A DNA stretch of 64,000 bases from positions 372,001-436,000 of the forward strand of contig NZ_SNYV01000014.1 in the NCBI RefSeq assembly GCF_004363245.1, in the 5' to 3' direction. The DNA is from Sphingobacterium yanglingense. Its GTDB lineage: Bacteria > Bacteroidota > Bacteroidia > Sphingobacteriales > Sphingobacteriaceae. This document shows positions 47,308 through 56,764 of the stretch, piece by piece. Positions within the stretch are counted from its first letter, which is position 1, and the number at the start of each line of letters is the position of its first letter. The translations under genes and the position numbers were made by a program. Under the pieces are notes generated by a model. That model was not told the origin of the DNA. It made no database searches and saw only the letters and a program-made list of their open reading frames with translations.

Positions 47308-48336
47308 CTATTGCAATGACCTTAAATCTGTAATAAACTCATTGACCACAGATTCTGGCGTGGCCCATGAGGTAATCAATCGTACGGCGGAATTGTCTTT
47401 GTCTATAGATTTCCATTCGAAGAACAGGTATTTCTTATGGAGCTCATCAATAGTACGGCGGGGTAAAATTGGGAATACCTGATTCGTTGTAGAACGCGTT
47501 AAAAAATTATAACCAATCTCTTCTGCGGCTTCAGCTATTTTCATTGCCATTCTATTGGCATGGTCTGCCAGTTCAAAATAGAGGTTATCTCTAAATAACT
47601 CTAAAAATTGTATTCCCAGTATTCTTCCCTTGGCCAATAGGGCACCCTTTTGTTTTAATGCATAATCAAAGTCAGGATACAATAATGGGCTATTGAAGAC
47701 TACTGCTTCTCCCAGTAAAGCTCCATTTTTGGTCGCTCCGATATAGAATACATCCGTCAGTTGACTGATCTGGGCAAGTGTAATATCGTTATTGGACGCT
47801 GTAAGTGCGTTGCCTAATCGCGCTCCGTCTAAAAACAACAGGAGGCCGTGCAGCTTACAACAATCAGACAGGGCTTTTAATTCCGACAACTGATATATGG
47901 TTCCGATTTCCGTAGAGTTGGAAATATACACCAGTTTAGGTTTTACAACATGTGGCCTTAAGGTGTGATTCTGTAAAATCTGTTCGATATCTGCAACCCT
48001 CAGTTTACCGTCTTTGGTCTCTGCCGTAATAACCCGATGACCTGTAGCTTCTATTGCTCCAGCTTCATGGGCATAGATATGACCAGACTGCGCACTTATT
48101 ACAGCCTCATGCGATTGGAGAAGGCAAGAGATAACCAATAGATTTGTTTGCGTTCCTGCAGACAGAAAATATATTTCTGCCGCTGGATTAGCTATTTTTT
48201 GTCTAAGGATAGCTTTTGCCTCCAGACTATAATCATCCTCTCCATAGCCAAGCTGTTGTACGAGATTACTCTCTCGCAGCTTATCTAAAATACGCATATG
48301 CGCTCCCTCTGAATAGTCGTTCTTAAAGTTGTACAT
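47308..48336 (-). CDS. Threonine-aldolase-type PLP enzyme
   Basis: Fold-type I PLP enzyme of 342 residues in the beta-eliminating lyase/threonine aldolase family, which cleaves L-threonine or allo-threonine to glycine and acetaldehyde. Visible features are NDYSEGAH at the start, SAGTQTNLLVI, HIYAHEAGAIEATGH, the HGLLLFLDGARL aspartate motif and the PLP lysine Lys203 in GATKNGALLGEA. ATG 48334-48336 is chosen over an upstream start because it begins at the conserved MYNFKNDYS. A TATATTTG box (48367-48374, minus strand) lies 30 bp upstream. Confidence 0.9.
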   Translation of the reverse strand: MYNFKNDYSEGAHMRILDKLRESNLVQQLGYGEDDYSLEAKAILRQKIANPAAEIYFLSAGTQTNLLVISCLLQSHEAVISAQSGHIYAHEAGAIEATGHRVITAETKDGKLRVADIEQILQNHTLRPHVVKPKLVYISNSTEIGTIYQLSELKALSDCCKLHGLLLFLDGARLGNALTASNNDITLAQISQLTDVFYIGATKNGALLGEAVVFNSPLLYPDFDYALKQKGALLAKGRILGIQFLELFRDNLYFELADHANRMAMKIAEAAEEIGYNFLTRSTTNQVFPILPRRTIDELHKKYLFFEWKSIDKDNSAVRLITSWATPESVVNEFITDLRSLQ

Positions 48337-48366
48337 AGCTAACTTCCCTTTTAATAGATGGAAATG

Positions 48367-48374
48367 CAAATATA
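48367..48374 (-). promoter_or_regulatory. Candidate -7 box for the threonine-aldolase-type gene
   Basis: Minus-strand TATATTTG, 30 bp before the start codon, followed by GCAT. The -33 region has no obvious TTG. Confidence 0.45.
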
Positions 48375-48417
48375 GAAAGTTTGCCCGGTAGCTGACTAGT
48401 CCAGAAGATAGAATACT

Positions 48418-48948
48418 TTAAGGGTGAATCAAAAACCTTTCGTAATGTTTCCAGTAAGCATCAGGAAGGGTAGATGTGGTTTTTGACCAAAACTCTTCCT
48501 TTATCTTGTCTTTAGTCTGTTCATCTTCGGTTTCTAAACGTCCTTTTAGCAGAAGGTACAATTCAAAAAACAACTGTAAAAACTGTCTGTCATTCTTAGC
48601 ACATTTGAAATTAATACAATCTCCATGTAGATAGTAACTTACCACCTCTCCTGAAGGGATATGGTATGCTAGTCTGTCTCCAATTGTATCCCATCCAAAA
48701 AATAGGAAGTCTTGGTACACCTCTAGGTCATGATCAAAGGTGATATCATAGACGTTCAATCGCGACAGGTCAAAGTTGTGGAGTAGGTTCAAAATTTCGT
48801 TGCCATGCTCTTGGTAGTTTGATCCTGAATCGGGAATATGTGCATCACTTAAAATGCCATGTAATGTTTCTGTATTTAACCTGTTTTCAAGGTGCATACG
48901 TTGGGGTTGATTTGCCCGAATATTGTATACAAATTCTTTTGCAGTCAT
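48418..48948 (-). CDS. Uncharacterised protein, possibly SMI1/KNR4 (SUKH)-like
   Basis: Cytosolic protein of 176 residues without signal peptide or TM helix. The central stretch FLFFGWDTIGDRLAYHIPSGEVVSYYLHGD resembles the glycine/tryptophan-containing core of SUKH domains, where an F-G-x-D and a G-x-V segment are common. The resemblance is weak and the rest is not diagnostic. SUKH proteins often act as immunity proteins to polymorphic toxins, but no toxin gene is adjacent, so no function is assigned. Confidence 0.6.
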   Translation of the reverse strand: MTAKEFVYNIRANQPQRMHLENRLNTETLHGILSDAHIPDSGSNYQEHGNEILNLLHNFDLSRLNVYDITFDHDLEVYQDFLFFGWDTIGDRLAYHIPSGEVVSYYLHGDCINFKCAKNDRQFLQLFFELYLLLKGRLETEDEQTKDKIKEEFWSKTTSTLPDAYWKHYERFLIHP

Positions 48949-49078
48949 AGGTCAGGATTATGTTTTTGTTTGGTACTCAGTTTTTTTACGCTAGAAAATA
49001 TCCTTACTAATCTAGGTACAAAGATGCACCATAAATATAGCACTATTTACGGGAAACCGTATCAATCTTTTTTAACGT

Positions 49079-50308
49079 TTATTTTTCTTTATTCAAGTCT
49101 TTTATGAGGCCTTTGCCAAAATAAAAAACTAAGAATATCCCAAGGATGGAGCAACCAATCAATACCCAGTTTCCGTAGCCCTTATCTTCTAATGTGCTAT
49201 CCGTTTTATTGACTTGGATATCACTTACTTTTGCTATGGGAATGTCTGCAGGTAGATCGAGGTCTATTTTAGATAAATCATAGTTAGGAGCATTCCAATT
49301 GCTGTCTACTTGCAAGCTGTATGTTTGCTTTTTATCCAAATCAGCAATCAAATGAATAGGGGTCTGGTAGAATAAGATACTATCTATTTTGAGCGGAGGA
49401 TTATCCTCATTTTCGATTTCCATAAAGAATAGACTAGGATAGGAGTCTTGTAGTGGATATGTTTCACCTGCATTACTATGGAGTTGGAGGTATTCGCTGA
49501 TACTATGTTTTTGTTTACTATTATTTTTTACTGCGCTTGCCTTTTGTTGTTCCACGTACGTGTATGCGGTCCGGTAATATTGTTTTGGACTGCTTGCATA
49601 GACTACAAAATAATCAATAGGTGTCCATAAGTCTTTAGTAATAGCTATCGTTGTCGTTTTATGCTCAGGATTATTTGTCTGCTTGTAAGAAATATCCTTT
49701 ATCTTTTCCAGCTTTAGTGTGGTTCCACTATTTTTTATTTCGCCAATATTTAGGACTCTAATTGGTGAAGAACGCTTATTGTCAAGCATAATACGGATAT
49801 AGCGATAGTCCACCGGAGGGAAATTAATCGACTTGCTGGTAAAGGTCTGGGTATCGTCCTTTAGACCTGTCAGAATCCCATTATTTACGATACCAAACCA
49901 GTTTTGCATATCATCACTGCCTTCTATAAAATATTTTTTATTATTATCCGAGTTGGCAACCTGTATAATGTAGCCACTCCTTTTTTTCTTGTCCTTCTGG
50001 TCAATAAGAAATACTTCAGTGCTATCAACGGTATTTTTTATATGTTCGTACGGGATTGGCGAAAAAAAAGATAAGTCCGCCTCCTGTGGTTTCACGACAA
50101 ATGGGACTTCATTGCCTTTAGCATCTTTTAATCGTATCGTACTCAGATTGTTAGCTGTTCTAGCCCTAAATTCTTGAGGTATCAGGATACTGCTGTAACC
50201 ATTTTCAACGGCGCTCACTGTAGCTTGTATTTGTTGAGCTTTTGCTGTAGTCAAGCAAAAAACAAACATAAAAAGTGAAGTGAATAAAAGAAATTTATAC
50301 CTGTTCAT
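49079..50308 (-). CDS. DUF3999 family exported, membrane-anchored protein
   Basis: About 409 residues, with an N-terminal signal peptide (RYKFLLFTSLFMFVFCLTTAKAQ), a large beta-rich periplasmic region and one C-terminal TM helix (NWVLIGCSILGIFLVFYFGK) before a lysine-rich tail. These traits and the preceding DUF2339 gene fit DUF3999. Two ATGs are available (50312-50314 and 50306-50308), both overlapping the end of the DUF2339 gene, so the products are probably translationally coupled. The PVDYRYIRIMLDNKRSSPIRVLNIGEI stretch resembles a carbohydrate-binding-type beta sandwich, suggesting an envelope role, but the function is not known. Confidence 0.78.
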   Translation of the reverse strand: MNRYKFLLFTSLFMFVFCLTTAKAQQIQATVSAVENGYSSILIPQEFRARTANNLSTIRLKDAKGNEVPFVVKPQEADLSFFSPIPYEHIKNTVDSTEVFLIDQKDKKKRSGYIIQVANSDNNKKYFIEGSDDMQNWFGIVNNGILTGLKDDTQTFTSKSINFPPVDYRYIRIMLDNKRSSPIRVLNIGEIKNSGTTLKLEKIKDISYKQTNNPEHKTTTIAITKDLWTPIDYFVVYASSPKQYYRTAYTYVEQQKASAVKNNSKQKHSISEYLQLHSNAGETYPLQDSYPSLFFMEIENEDNPPLKIDSILFYQTPIHLIADLDKKQTYSLQVDSNWNAPNYDLSKIDLDLPADIPIAKVSDIQVNKTDSTLEDKGYGNWVLIGCSILGIFLVFYFGKGLIKDLNKEK

Positions 50309-52721
50309 GGTCATTATCGACGACTAGTTTTTTAATTTTTTGATACACAAAAGAGATTATGAGAATTAAGGCCCCTAATAGAATAAAAGCAATTATTTTA
50401 CCCGTTTCCGATACATCTCGTATATCGTAGATGAATAGTTTAAGTATCGTAATTCCGAGTAGGCTCAGCGCAATGACGCGAGCTGTTTTTAGATTTTTCT
50501 TAATTCCATAAATCAAGAAGGTAAAAGATAGCAGTCCCCATAATATTGGAAAAATAACTTTCATTACAAATTCGCGAGTAGTATAATAGTCATCAAAATT
50601 TGCCGCTTGAAATAAAAAGGCAATGTTGACTTCTGCGCTACATAGATACACGATAAAAAAGGCAACCAACCAAGCCGTGTAAACATTCCGTTTTCCGGTC
50701 GCAGGAAGTTGTAAGAAATTACGTTTCAGAAACCAAAATACTTGTAGTATTAACGCTGCAATCGAAAGGTAATGTAGGTTGAACGCAAAAGGAAAACCTC
50801 CATCATTATAAATAAATGTGGTATATTTCTCAATGATTGGAATTCGGTAGGCAACAATGACATAGAATATAGCATTGATTATAGTCAAGACATCGGACAA
50901 TGTCTCAATTAGTTTTGTCCTACACTTACCAAAATATAAGAGGAGCGTACTGAATACCATATGGTAGAGGTAAAGGAAGAAGTAAACAGTACCCGAGTTT
51001 TCAAAATAGTGAGCCGTTTGATAGCCGATTTCGATAAGCGGAAGAATGTAAGCGAAAACCAACGCCAGTACAAATATAAATTTACGATAAGCAATCTGAT
51101 TGAAACGGGCGCCATATAGCGCGTACTCGTAAGAATATAATTTTAGTAGCTTATAACAGGTTACTAGCGAGCCGATAACCATGACTCCCGTGATAAATAC
51201 GGTGTTCAATACAAACATGTGCGACACTTCATCTTCAATATAAGCTGCGATGTCTTGTAAGAGACTAAGTATCGCTAGCCATTGCACGATAATTCCCCCC
51301 ACTAAAAAACCTTTTAGTTGAGATTGGTGCGTCAGCCATAAGAGAAGTACCGCTTCACATGCCCAAAAGATAGTTACATAGTTGCCCTCAAATTGGACTG
51401 GAATAGTGATTGTCGCTAGTGTCAGCGCCAAGCCAATAAGAACTAAGATAATTGTTTTGTCAAATCTGTACTTCTTGAAAATCACGTATGCAAAGAGAAT
51501 ATTGAAAGCTGCGAGTAATATCGTAAAGAGACCGACATGGGCAGGAGAATAACTGTGGATAATATGATAACCAATCGCATAGAATGCCGACGTATTCGAT
51601 ATTACGGCTCCGACTTCATAATTTGCAAACTTATTCTTATGTAGCATATTGTTTATAATAAATGCTACTGTAAATATAACGTAGAGCAAGATACAATAAC
51701 GCAGTGCGTGGACCAGTACCAGTGTTGATGGCGAATCCAAGGAAATGTACCAAGCTGCAACGATAAGGAAAGTTAAAACGAATGCCGTAAAGTTTACGAC
51801 AAACCACCTTTTGAAATAAGAAATAGTTAATATACCTAAGTTCAGAAGCGAGATATAGGTTAGTAATACATGATAATTGCCATTCCCTGTGCTGACCATA
51901 AACGGTACGGCAAAGCCACCTATAGCGGACATGACGGCAAGCTCTTGCCGGTTGTAGGCCAGGGATACAAAAATACTAAAAGCTGTAATTGCCACCATAA
52001 TGACAAAGGCTGTAGTCTGGTTAAATAGCTGATAATCGTGAAATGCAATGCCGATCGTAAAATAGAACACAGCAATACCACCAGCGACCAATACCGAACT
52101 GAAAGCTTTGAATTTGGCCCTTAATCGATGTGCTACCCCCAAAAGTATACCGCCGGCTAAGATGCCAATACCAACACGAGCCGGTTCATTAATCCATTCT
52201 TTGTCAATTGCATATTTGACGAAGAAACTGATACCCAGTACGAGAATGATAATACCGATTTTGTTAATTAGGTTTTCACCGATAAAGCGCTCGATATCCG
52301 GATTCTTCTGTTTGAATTTTTCAAACCAGGACAACTGTTCCTCTTCGATAACCGGTTGAACAGGAATAGTATTTTCATGTTCTTCTGTTGTAGTAATTGC
52401 AGGCAATGACTCCTCTAGCACCTCCTGTCTCAGCATATCAGGGATAGGTGGTGGTATGGGAATGATATCTTCAGGCTCGACTATAGGGGTAGAAGTTATT
52501 ACTTCTTGCACTTGATGTAGCTCTTCAGGCGCTGATTCCTCCTTTTCCGGGAGTTGCTCAACAGGAACATTGTTCTTGATTCCCTCCAATAGACTTCTCA
52601 ACGTATTCAGTTGTTCAAAAGTATGAGACAGCCCTTCTCTCAGCCCCTTGATTTCGTCTTTCTGTCTATTTAATAAATAGACCATAATTACAAAGCCAAG
52701 TACAATCAACAATATTTCCAT
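50295..52721 (-). CDS. DUF2339 family polytopic membrane protein
   Basis: Very hydrophobic protein of 808 residues. An N-terminal TM helix (ILLIVLGFVIMVYLL) is followed by a charged, proline-rich cytosolic segment to about residue 130, then by some twenty or more TM helices with short loops. The first of these begins ENLINKIGIIILVLGISFFVKYAIDKEWINEPARVGIGILAGGILL, the conserved DUF2339 start. The family is widespread and uncharacterised, and is repeatedly found beside DUF3999 as here. Possible role in envelope glycan or lipid handling is speculation. Confidence 0.88.
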   Translation of the reverse strand: MEILLIVLGFVIMVYLLNRQKDEIKGLREGLSHTFEQLNTLRSLLEGIKNNVPVEQLPEKEESAPEELHQVQEVITSTPIVEPEDIIPIPPPIPDMLRQEVLEESLPAITTTEEHENTIPVQPVIEEEQLSWFEKFKQKNPDIERFIGENLINKIGIIILVLGISFFVKYAIDKEWINEPARVGIGILAGGILLGVAHRLRAKFKAFSSVLVAGGIAVFYFTIGIAFHDYQLFNQTTAFVIMVAITAFSIFVSLAYNRQELAVMSAIGGFAVPFMVSTGNGNYHVLLTYISLLNLGILTISYFKRWFVVNFTAFVLTFLIVAAWYISLDSPSTLVLVHALRYCILLYVIFTVAFIINNMLHKNKFANYEVGAVISNTSAFYAIGYHIIHSYSPAHVGLFTILLAAFNILFAYVIFKKYRFDKTIILVLIGLALTLATITIPVQFEGNYVTIFWACEAVLLLWLTHQSQLKGFLVGGIIVQWLAILSLLQDIAAYIEDEVSHMFVLNTVFITGVMVIGSLVTCYKLLKLYSYEYALYGARFNQIAYRKFIFVLALVFAYILPLIEIGYQTAHYFENSGTVYFFLYLYHMVFSTLLLYFGKCRTKLIETLSDVLTIINAIFYVIVAYRIPIIEKYTTFIYNDGGFPFAFNLHYLSIAALILQVFWFLKRNFLQLPATGKRNVYTAWLVAFFIVYLCSAEVNIAFLFQAANFDDYYTTREFVMKVIFPILWGLLSFTFLIYGIKKNLKTARVIALSLLGITILKLFIYDIRDVSETGKIIAFILLGALILIISFVYQKIKKLVVDNDHEQV

Positions 52722-52789
52722 ACACTAAGTTTTCGTTTCAGCTTTTGCGCTAAAATCATACCAAAGTGCAAAAAGTTATGAATGACTTT

Positions 52790-54475
52790 TTATTTGTTGA
52801 ATAATTTGTGAAAAAATCCTTTTGAACGTTGTTTCGTAGCTTCAGCAACTTTTAGGTTGGCACGGGTAATCGGCATATCTTGAAAGGCCAAAGATTGCTG
52901 AAGATAAGCTATAGCATCATCATAACGTTGTAAGTCTAAGCAAGTAGTACCCATATGTTCGTATAGCTCTGCAATGATATCTTCCGTTACATTTTCCTGT
53001 TGCGGAAGCGCTTTTAAAGCACCATCTCCATAATATAAGGTTTTTTCGTTTTCGGCGAGATGATAGGTACAATGTGTTGCCCAATAGTAGCACCAAAAAT
53101 CTGGATTGCCAGAGGTTATACTTTGTTCAAAACTTGCGCAGGCAGCTTCACTATCATTAAGGTGTGCTACCTGGAGGTATCCCATATTATATAGCGCCAC
53201 CTGAATAGACCTTTCCTGACCCTTTTCTGAAGCAAAATGTAATGCGTACTGATAGCATTCCATTGCTTTGGCAAAATCACCTGAATCGATAAAAGTCTTG
53301 GCACGGCTTATTAGCAAACTTGGGTTGTCTGGCATCTGTTCTAGCAATAGATCAGTACCCTCCGAAGCTATGGTTACTTCGGGTTGTATCCCCAAAGCGC
53401 TTTCCGCATTAGATTTATGGATGAAAAAATTAGTGAAACAACGTACCACCTCACTGTCGTGGGTTATAGGATCCGTACTGTCTAGTTCATAGTAAGTTTC
53501 TAGCCCTGCGTTAAGCCATTGGAGCGCCTCTTCATATAGTTTGAGTTCCATTTGACAGGAACAGATATTATCTATAGTAGTGAAATAGGTAATAAGGTCC
53601 ATTTCATCACCAAATTCATCAATCAGTCTTTTACCATCATTAAGTGCATTTTCTAGCTGACCAGCATCTATATAAGCGCCAAATCTATTTTGCAGTATCA
53701 CCATAAAGTAGTACTGTTCTATCCCGTCAGTACAGATAACGATAGCTTTTTCATGTTCCCCGTGCAACCGTAGTTCCCGTGCCAGATTATTACAGCACAT
53801 TGCAAAAGTCTGGGGGTCATAATTAACAAAGTCACCATTATTCTGCACCACAGCTCCATGATATAAACGATGAGCGTGTCCATAACATTGCTGCTTGAGC
53901 AGCGTCAATCGTTCCACTTCATCTGTTGGTATATTAGAGTATTGCTCCAATAAATAGTTAATCTCAACACCCGCATTGTAGGCTTCCATAGCTATTAGGG
54001 GTTCGGTATCAATAGAAAGCGTAGCAAAGTCTGGATTCGGATTGCCTTGGTTTTGAAGGTTGAATAACCGGATTTGTAAGACCGGAGATGGGCATAGCGC
54101 TGCTGCTTTTTTATAATATCCGGTTGCGGAATTCGTATCACCGAGCCAATATAGAGCAGACCCAGCGTGTCTATTACAATTGTAGTTATCGGCATCTATT
54201 TCTAAGCCCCGTTTACTCCATTGTACACACTCGATAAGGGCACTTTCTCTATTCGCATCGAAGACTTCGTTATAATCTAGAGCGATTATACCTAATATAG
54301 CATATAGGTCAGGATGTGGCGTTTTTTCAAGCAAGGAGTTTATTCGTTTAAAAATACTTTTTAGCTCGTTGATGTTTTGGGGCAGGGCGTTTGCCTGTAC
54401 CCATATTCTAGCTGCCTTAGTGTAGTCGCCCTCCAGTAGAGCCTTTTCAGCCTGTTGTTGTATATGTTGTTTCAT
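52790..54475 (-). CDS. TPR-repeat protein of unknown role
   Basis: Cytosolic protein of 561 residues composed largely of tetratricopeptide-like helix pairs, clearest at DNYNCNRHAGSALYWLGDTNSATGYYKKAAALCP, FAKAMECYQYALHFASEKG and CLDLQRYDDAIAYLQQSLAFQ. No signal peptide or TM helix. TPR arrays mediate protein contacts, and nothing here shows the partner. The start codon overlaps the stop of the DUF4375 gene by 4 nt (ATGA), so the two are translationally coupled. It ends 69 bp before the DUF2339 gene. Confidence 0.85.
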   Translation of the reverse strand: MKQHIQQQAEKALLEGDYTKAARIWVQANALPQNINELKSIFKRINSLLEKTPHPDLYAILGIIALDYNEVFDANRESALIECVQWSKRGLEIDADNYNCNRHAGSALYWLGDTNSATGYYKKAAALCPSPVLQIRLFNLQNQGNPNPDFATLSIDTEPLIAMEAYNAGVEINYLLEQYSNIPTDEVERLTLLKQQCYGHAHRLYHGAVVQNNGDFVNYDPQTFAMCCNNLARELRLHGEHEKAIVICTDGIEQYYFMVILQNRFGAYIDAGQLENALNDGKRLIDEFGDEMDLITYFTTIDNICSCQMELKLYEEALQWLNAGLETYYELDSTDPITHDSEVVRCFTNFFIHKSNAESALGIQPEVTIASEGTDLLLEQMPDNPSLLISRAKTFIDSGDFAKAMECYQYALHFASEKGQERSIQVALYNMGYLQVAHLNDSEAACASFEQSITSGNPDFWCYYWATHCTYHLAENEKTLYYGDGALKALPQQENVTEDIIAELYEHMGTTCLDLQRYDDAIAYLQQSLAFQDMPITRANLKVAEATKQRSKGFFHKLFNK

Positions 54476-54987
54476 GATAGGGTAGCAAAAAGGTGTATAT
54501 TATTGGAGATAAATTCCTTAATTACTTCCAGTTCTTGGTCGATTATCTCATAAAATTTATCTTCAAGCGGAGCAAATTCAGGATATGCTTTATACATTTT
54601 AGAAAACTCCTCAAGGGTTCTTTCTCTTTCTAGGTCGTCTCTATGGGTGTCATATATTACCTTCGCAAGGTCAACGATCTCGGCGGTTGCAGTTGCGCCC
54701 CAAGCCTTTATACCTTCTGCAAAGGGATTGTCAAATATATAACTACCGTAACCATTTTGGATTAACTGAATAAAACCGCCGTTCGTCACCTGACCATAAA
54801 GCGCATTAAATTCCATTAGGATATGTTGTTCGTCCGTGAATTCGTCCAAAACTTCATCTTCGTCTTTTGAAGATGAAGAGATTATCTCATCGTACTTGTC
54901 TAAAAATAGGAATAAATAATCCCAAGTATCTCCTTTTGCTTGGTCGATTTCATTCTGTGTGATTGGGGGTAAAATAGTATTTGACAT
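54472..54987 (-). CDS. DUF4375 (DMP19-like) protein
   Basis: Cytosolic acidic protein of 171 residues. The DUF4375 core is visible as LMEFNALYGQVTNGGFIQLIQNGYGSYIFDNPFAEGIKAWGA, with the G-F-x-Q-x-x-x-N-G and A-x-G-A pattern of the family. DMP19-type proteins have been described as DNA mimics in Neisseria, but the wider family is uncharacterised and no mimicry claim is made here. It overlaps the TPR gene by 4 nt and follows the 334-residue unknown by 11 bp. Confidence 0.8.
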   Translation of the reverse strand: MSNTILPPITQNEIDQAKGDTWDYLFLFLDKYDEIISSSSKDEDEVLDEFTDEQHILMEFNALYGQVTNGGFIQLIQNGYGSYIFDNPFAEGIKAWGATATAEIVDLAKVIYDTHRDDLERERTLEEFSKMYKAYPEFAPLEDKFYEIIDQELEVIKEFISNNIHLFATLS

Positions 54988-54998
54988 GATACACTTAT

Positions 54999-56003
54999 TT
55001 ATAGTGTTGATCTCCAGGTTTTGAATAATTTAAACTTTTCGTCCAGTAAAGAAACTGCTCCCTGATATAGTGGGGCATCAAATATAATATGATTTAAGAA
55101 CTGATCAACAGCGTCAAAATGGTCTTCATATAGGCGTTCAAAAGCAGCAGTTTGGTCTAAGGTCTCCAGTAGGAGGCTACGAATATAGAAGGAGTTTGGT
55201 GTCCCATCGGGGGCTGTGAGCAGTCTATTCGTCGTAATCGTATATAAAAAAGAAGATAGAAGGGGGGCATCCACCAATTGATTCTTCCAAATATGATTAT
55301 TTAAATAGGTGTCCACAAAATCTAAGATGGCCCCCTCTTCCGGTTTGAGTGGAATTTCATAGGCCTGTTTATCAATATGGAGTAGCCTGTTGTCAAATAA
55401 CCATTTGATGATTACCGTATGTGCTCTTCGTAAAAAGGGAAAGCTTTCAAAATCGTGATCACGATTGAAAAAATCCCGTCCAATAATTTCAGACTGTTGT
55501 TTTACAGCCGCCCAGCTACTATAGAGTAGTTTTCCTTTTCCGCCATCACTATACTTTACGGTGAGCACCTGATCTGTATTTAAGGCCATTTCATAAGTGC
55601 TCTCTAACGCAGTTCTATCTACAGGATTTCCCATGAGTGTTTGTACGTCGTTTTGTAGCGCATTAGGTGGCAGAAGTACATCCCAAAAGCCGATAGGCTT
55701 AGGGTCAGGACGTTTGTCCGAGTGCTCCGTATGGGTAAACATAATGCTGGACAAATAGGCAACAAATTTATAGTTGTCGTTTTTAGGACTTACAGGAGGT
55801 TGGTATTTATCGTTTTTTATATCGTACTTGAACCAAAATGAAATGTTTAGCGATTTAGATACGATACTTTTAGTTCCTTGATTTGGGGTAATAGTCTTTG
55901 GAAGTTTCCCCAGATCATATTGCTCAAAGAAGCTAACCATTTGAGGGGCTGTACTAGGAAGTCCCAAAAGGGCGATAAGTTCACTTTGTTTTAGGGTATT
56001 CAT
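54999..56003 (-). CDS. Unrecognised 334-residue cytosolic protein
   Basis: I do not recognise a family. The protein has no signal peptide or TM helix. The N-terminal third reads ELIALLGLPSTAPQMVSFFEQYDLGKLPK, a pattern seen in small immunity-like proteins of the GxP...VxxFF...LPK type. The C-terminal two thirds are mostly helical, with FPFLRRAHTVIIKWLFDNRLLH and an aromatic-rich end. It lies between the exported tube-like protein (36-bp gap) and the DUF4375 gene (11-bp gap), all minus strand, and so is likely part of the same transcript. Confidence 0.7.
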   Translation of the reverse strand: MNTLKQSELIALLGLPSTAPQMVSFFEQYDLGKLPKTITPNQGTKSIVSKSLNISFWFKYDIKNDKYQPPVSPKNDNYKFVAYLSSIMFTHTEHSDKRPDPKPIGFWDVLLPPNALQNDVQTLMGNPVDRTALESTYEMALNTDQVLTVKYSDGGKGKLLYSSWAAVKQQSEIIGRDFFNRDHDFESFPFLRRAHTVIIKWLFDNRLLHIDKQAYEIPLKPEEGAILDFVDTYLNNHIWKNQLVDAPLLSSFLYTITTNRLLTAPDGTPNSFYIRSLLLETLDQTAAFERLYEDHFDAVDQFLNHIIFDAPLYQGAVSLLDEKFKLFKTWRSTL

Positions 56004-56039
56004 GCTATAGGTTGAAATATGCTAAAAAATCCCTTGAAA

Positions 56040-56528
56040 TTAATTCTTTAAGATTATACCGTCAACAATTAATTCTTTGCAGCTCAAATTCATAAAGGAG
56101 GTTTCACTGTCGTTTATGAAATTATCGTTCATTCCGTCCATCACCACAGACTTGAGCTCGATTTTTCGTGTAGGCCGCTTACCATACGAATCTGTTACCG
56201 TGATTTGACCATTTAACGTCGTGTTTTTTTGTCTGAAGAGGCGCAATAAAGGGAGGTCTAATTGGTCAAAAGTGATAACAATATAACATGGGTTATAATC
56301 CTCAATGACCAAGTTCTCTACAGAATCTTTAGTTGTAGTAGCGGATGGGTTATTGTAAGAAATAGAAAGCGAGGTGAGACTGGAGACGGTAGTATTAGCA
56401 CCATTATTGATGGATAGTTCTATCTTCATTCTATTTCCATCCCATTGTTGGGCATGTGAAGTCGATATAGCGAATAGACTGCTCAATGAGATAAAAAGAA
56501 AAGTATGGAGTACAGTTGATATTTTCAT
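56040..56528 (-). CDS. Small exported beta-rich protein, possible tail-tube (TssD/Hcp) fold
   Basis: From the ATG at 56526-56528 the product is 162 residues with a clear signal peptide (ISTVLHTFLFISLSSLFAISTSHAQ, cut after SHA). The mature part alternates short beta strands: KIELSINN, SLTSLSISYNN, CYIVITFDQLDLPLLRLF, NGQITVTD, RKIELKSVVMDG and SCKELIVDGI. The order, with a helix-like segment before a final strand run, recalls the Hcp/TssD tube protein of Bacteroidota T6SS. Those normally lack a signal peptide and no T6SS genes are here. The assignment is a structural guess only. Confidence 0.55.
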   Translation of the reverse strand: MKISTVLHTFLFISLSSLFAISTSHAQQWDGNRMKIELSINNGANTTVSSLTSLSISYNNPSATTTKDSVENLVIEDYNPCYIVITFDQLDLPLLRLFRQKNTTLNGQITVTDSYGKRPTRKIELKSVVMDGMNDNFINDSETSFMNLSCKELIVDGIILKN

Positions 56529-56764
56529 AGTTACGACGTTTTTATAGGACAAGAATAAAAATTCAATAGGAAAGAGTCTTACTTCAATTTGTAAATAGAC
56601 TATTTGGTTTTGTATTCGGTCGAATTGGCTTTTTGTAAGTTTAAGATGCTGTTGCCTTGAAAAGGAAATAGAGCCATTTAGACGGTCTAAAGAAGTGTTA
56701 CGATTGGTGCCCTCTCCTGATTTATCAGTTTATTAACTAAATTAGCAGGCTTTTAACAAACTTT

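Noticed and set aside
48418..48948. Polymorphic toxin immunity cassette
   Set aside because: The SUKH resemblance is weak and no toxin, Rhs or secretion gene is adjacent.
54472..54987. DUF4375 protein as an anti-restriction DNA mimic
   Set aside because: The Neisseria DMP19 precedent does not extend to the whole family, and no restriction or phage genes are nearby.
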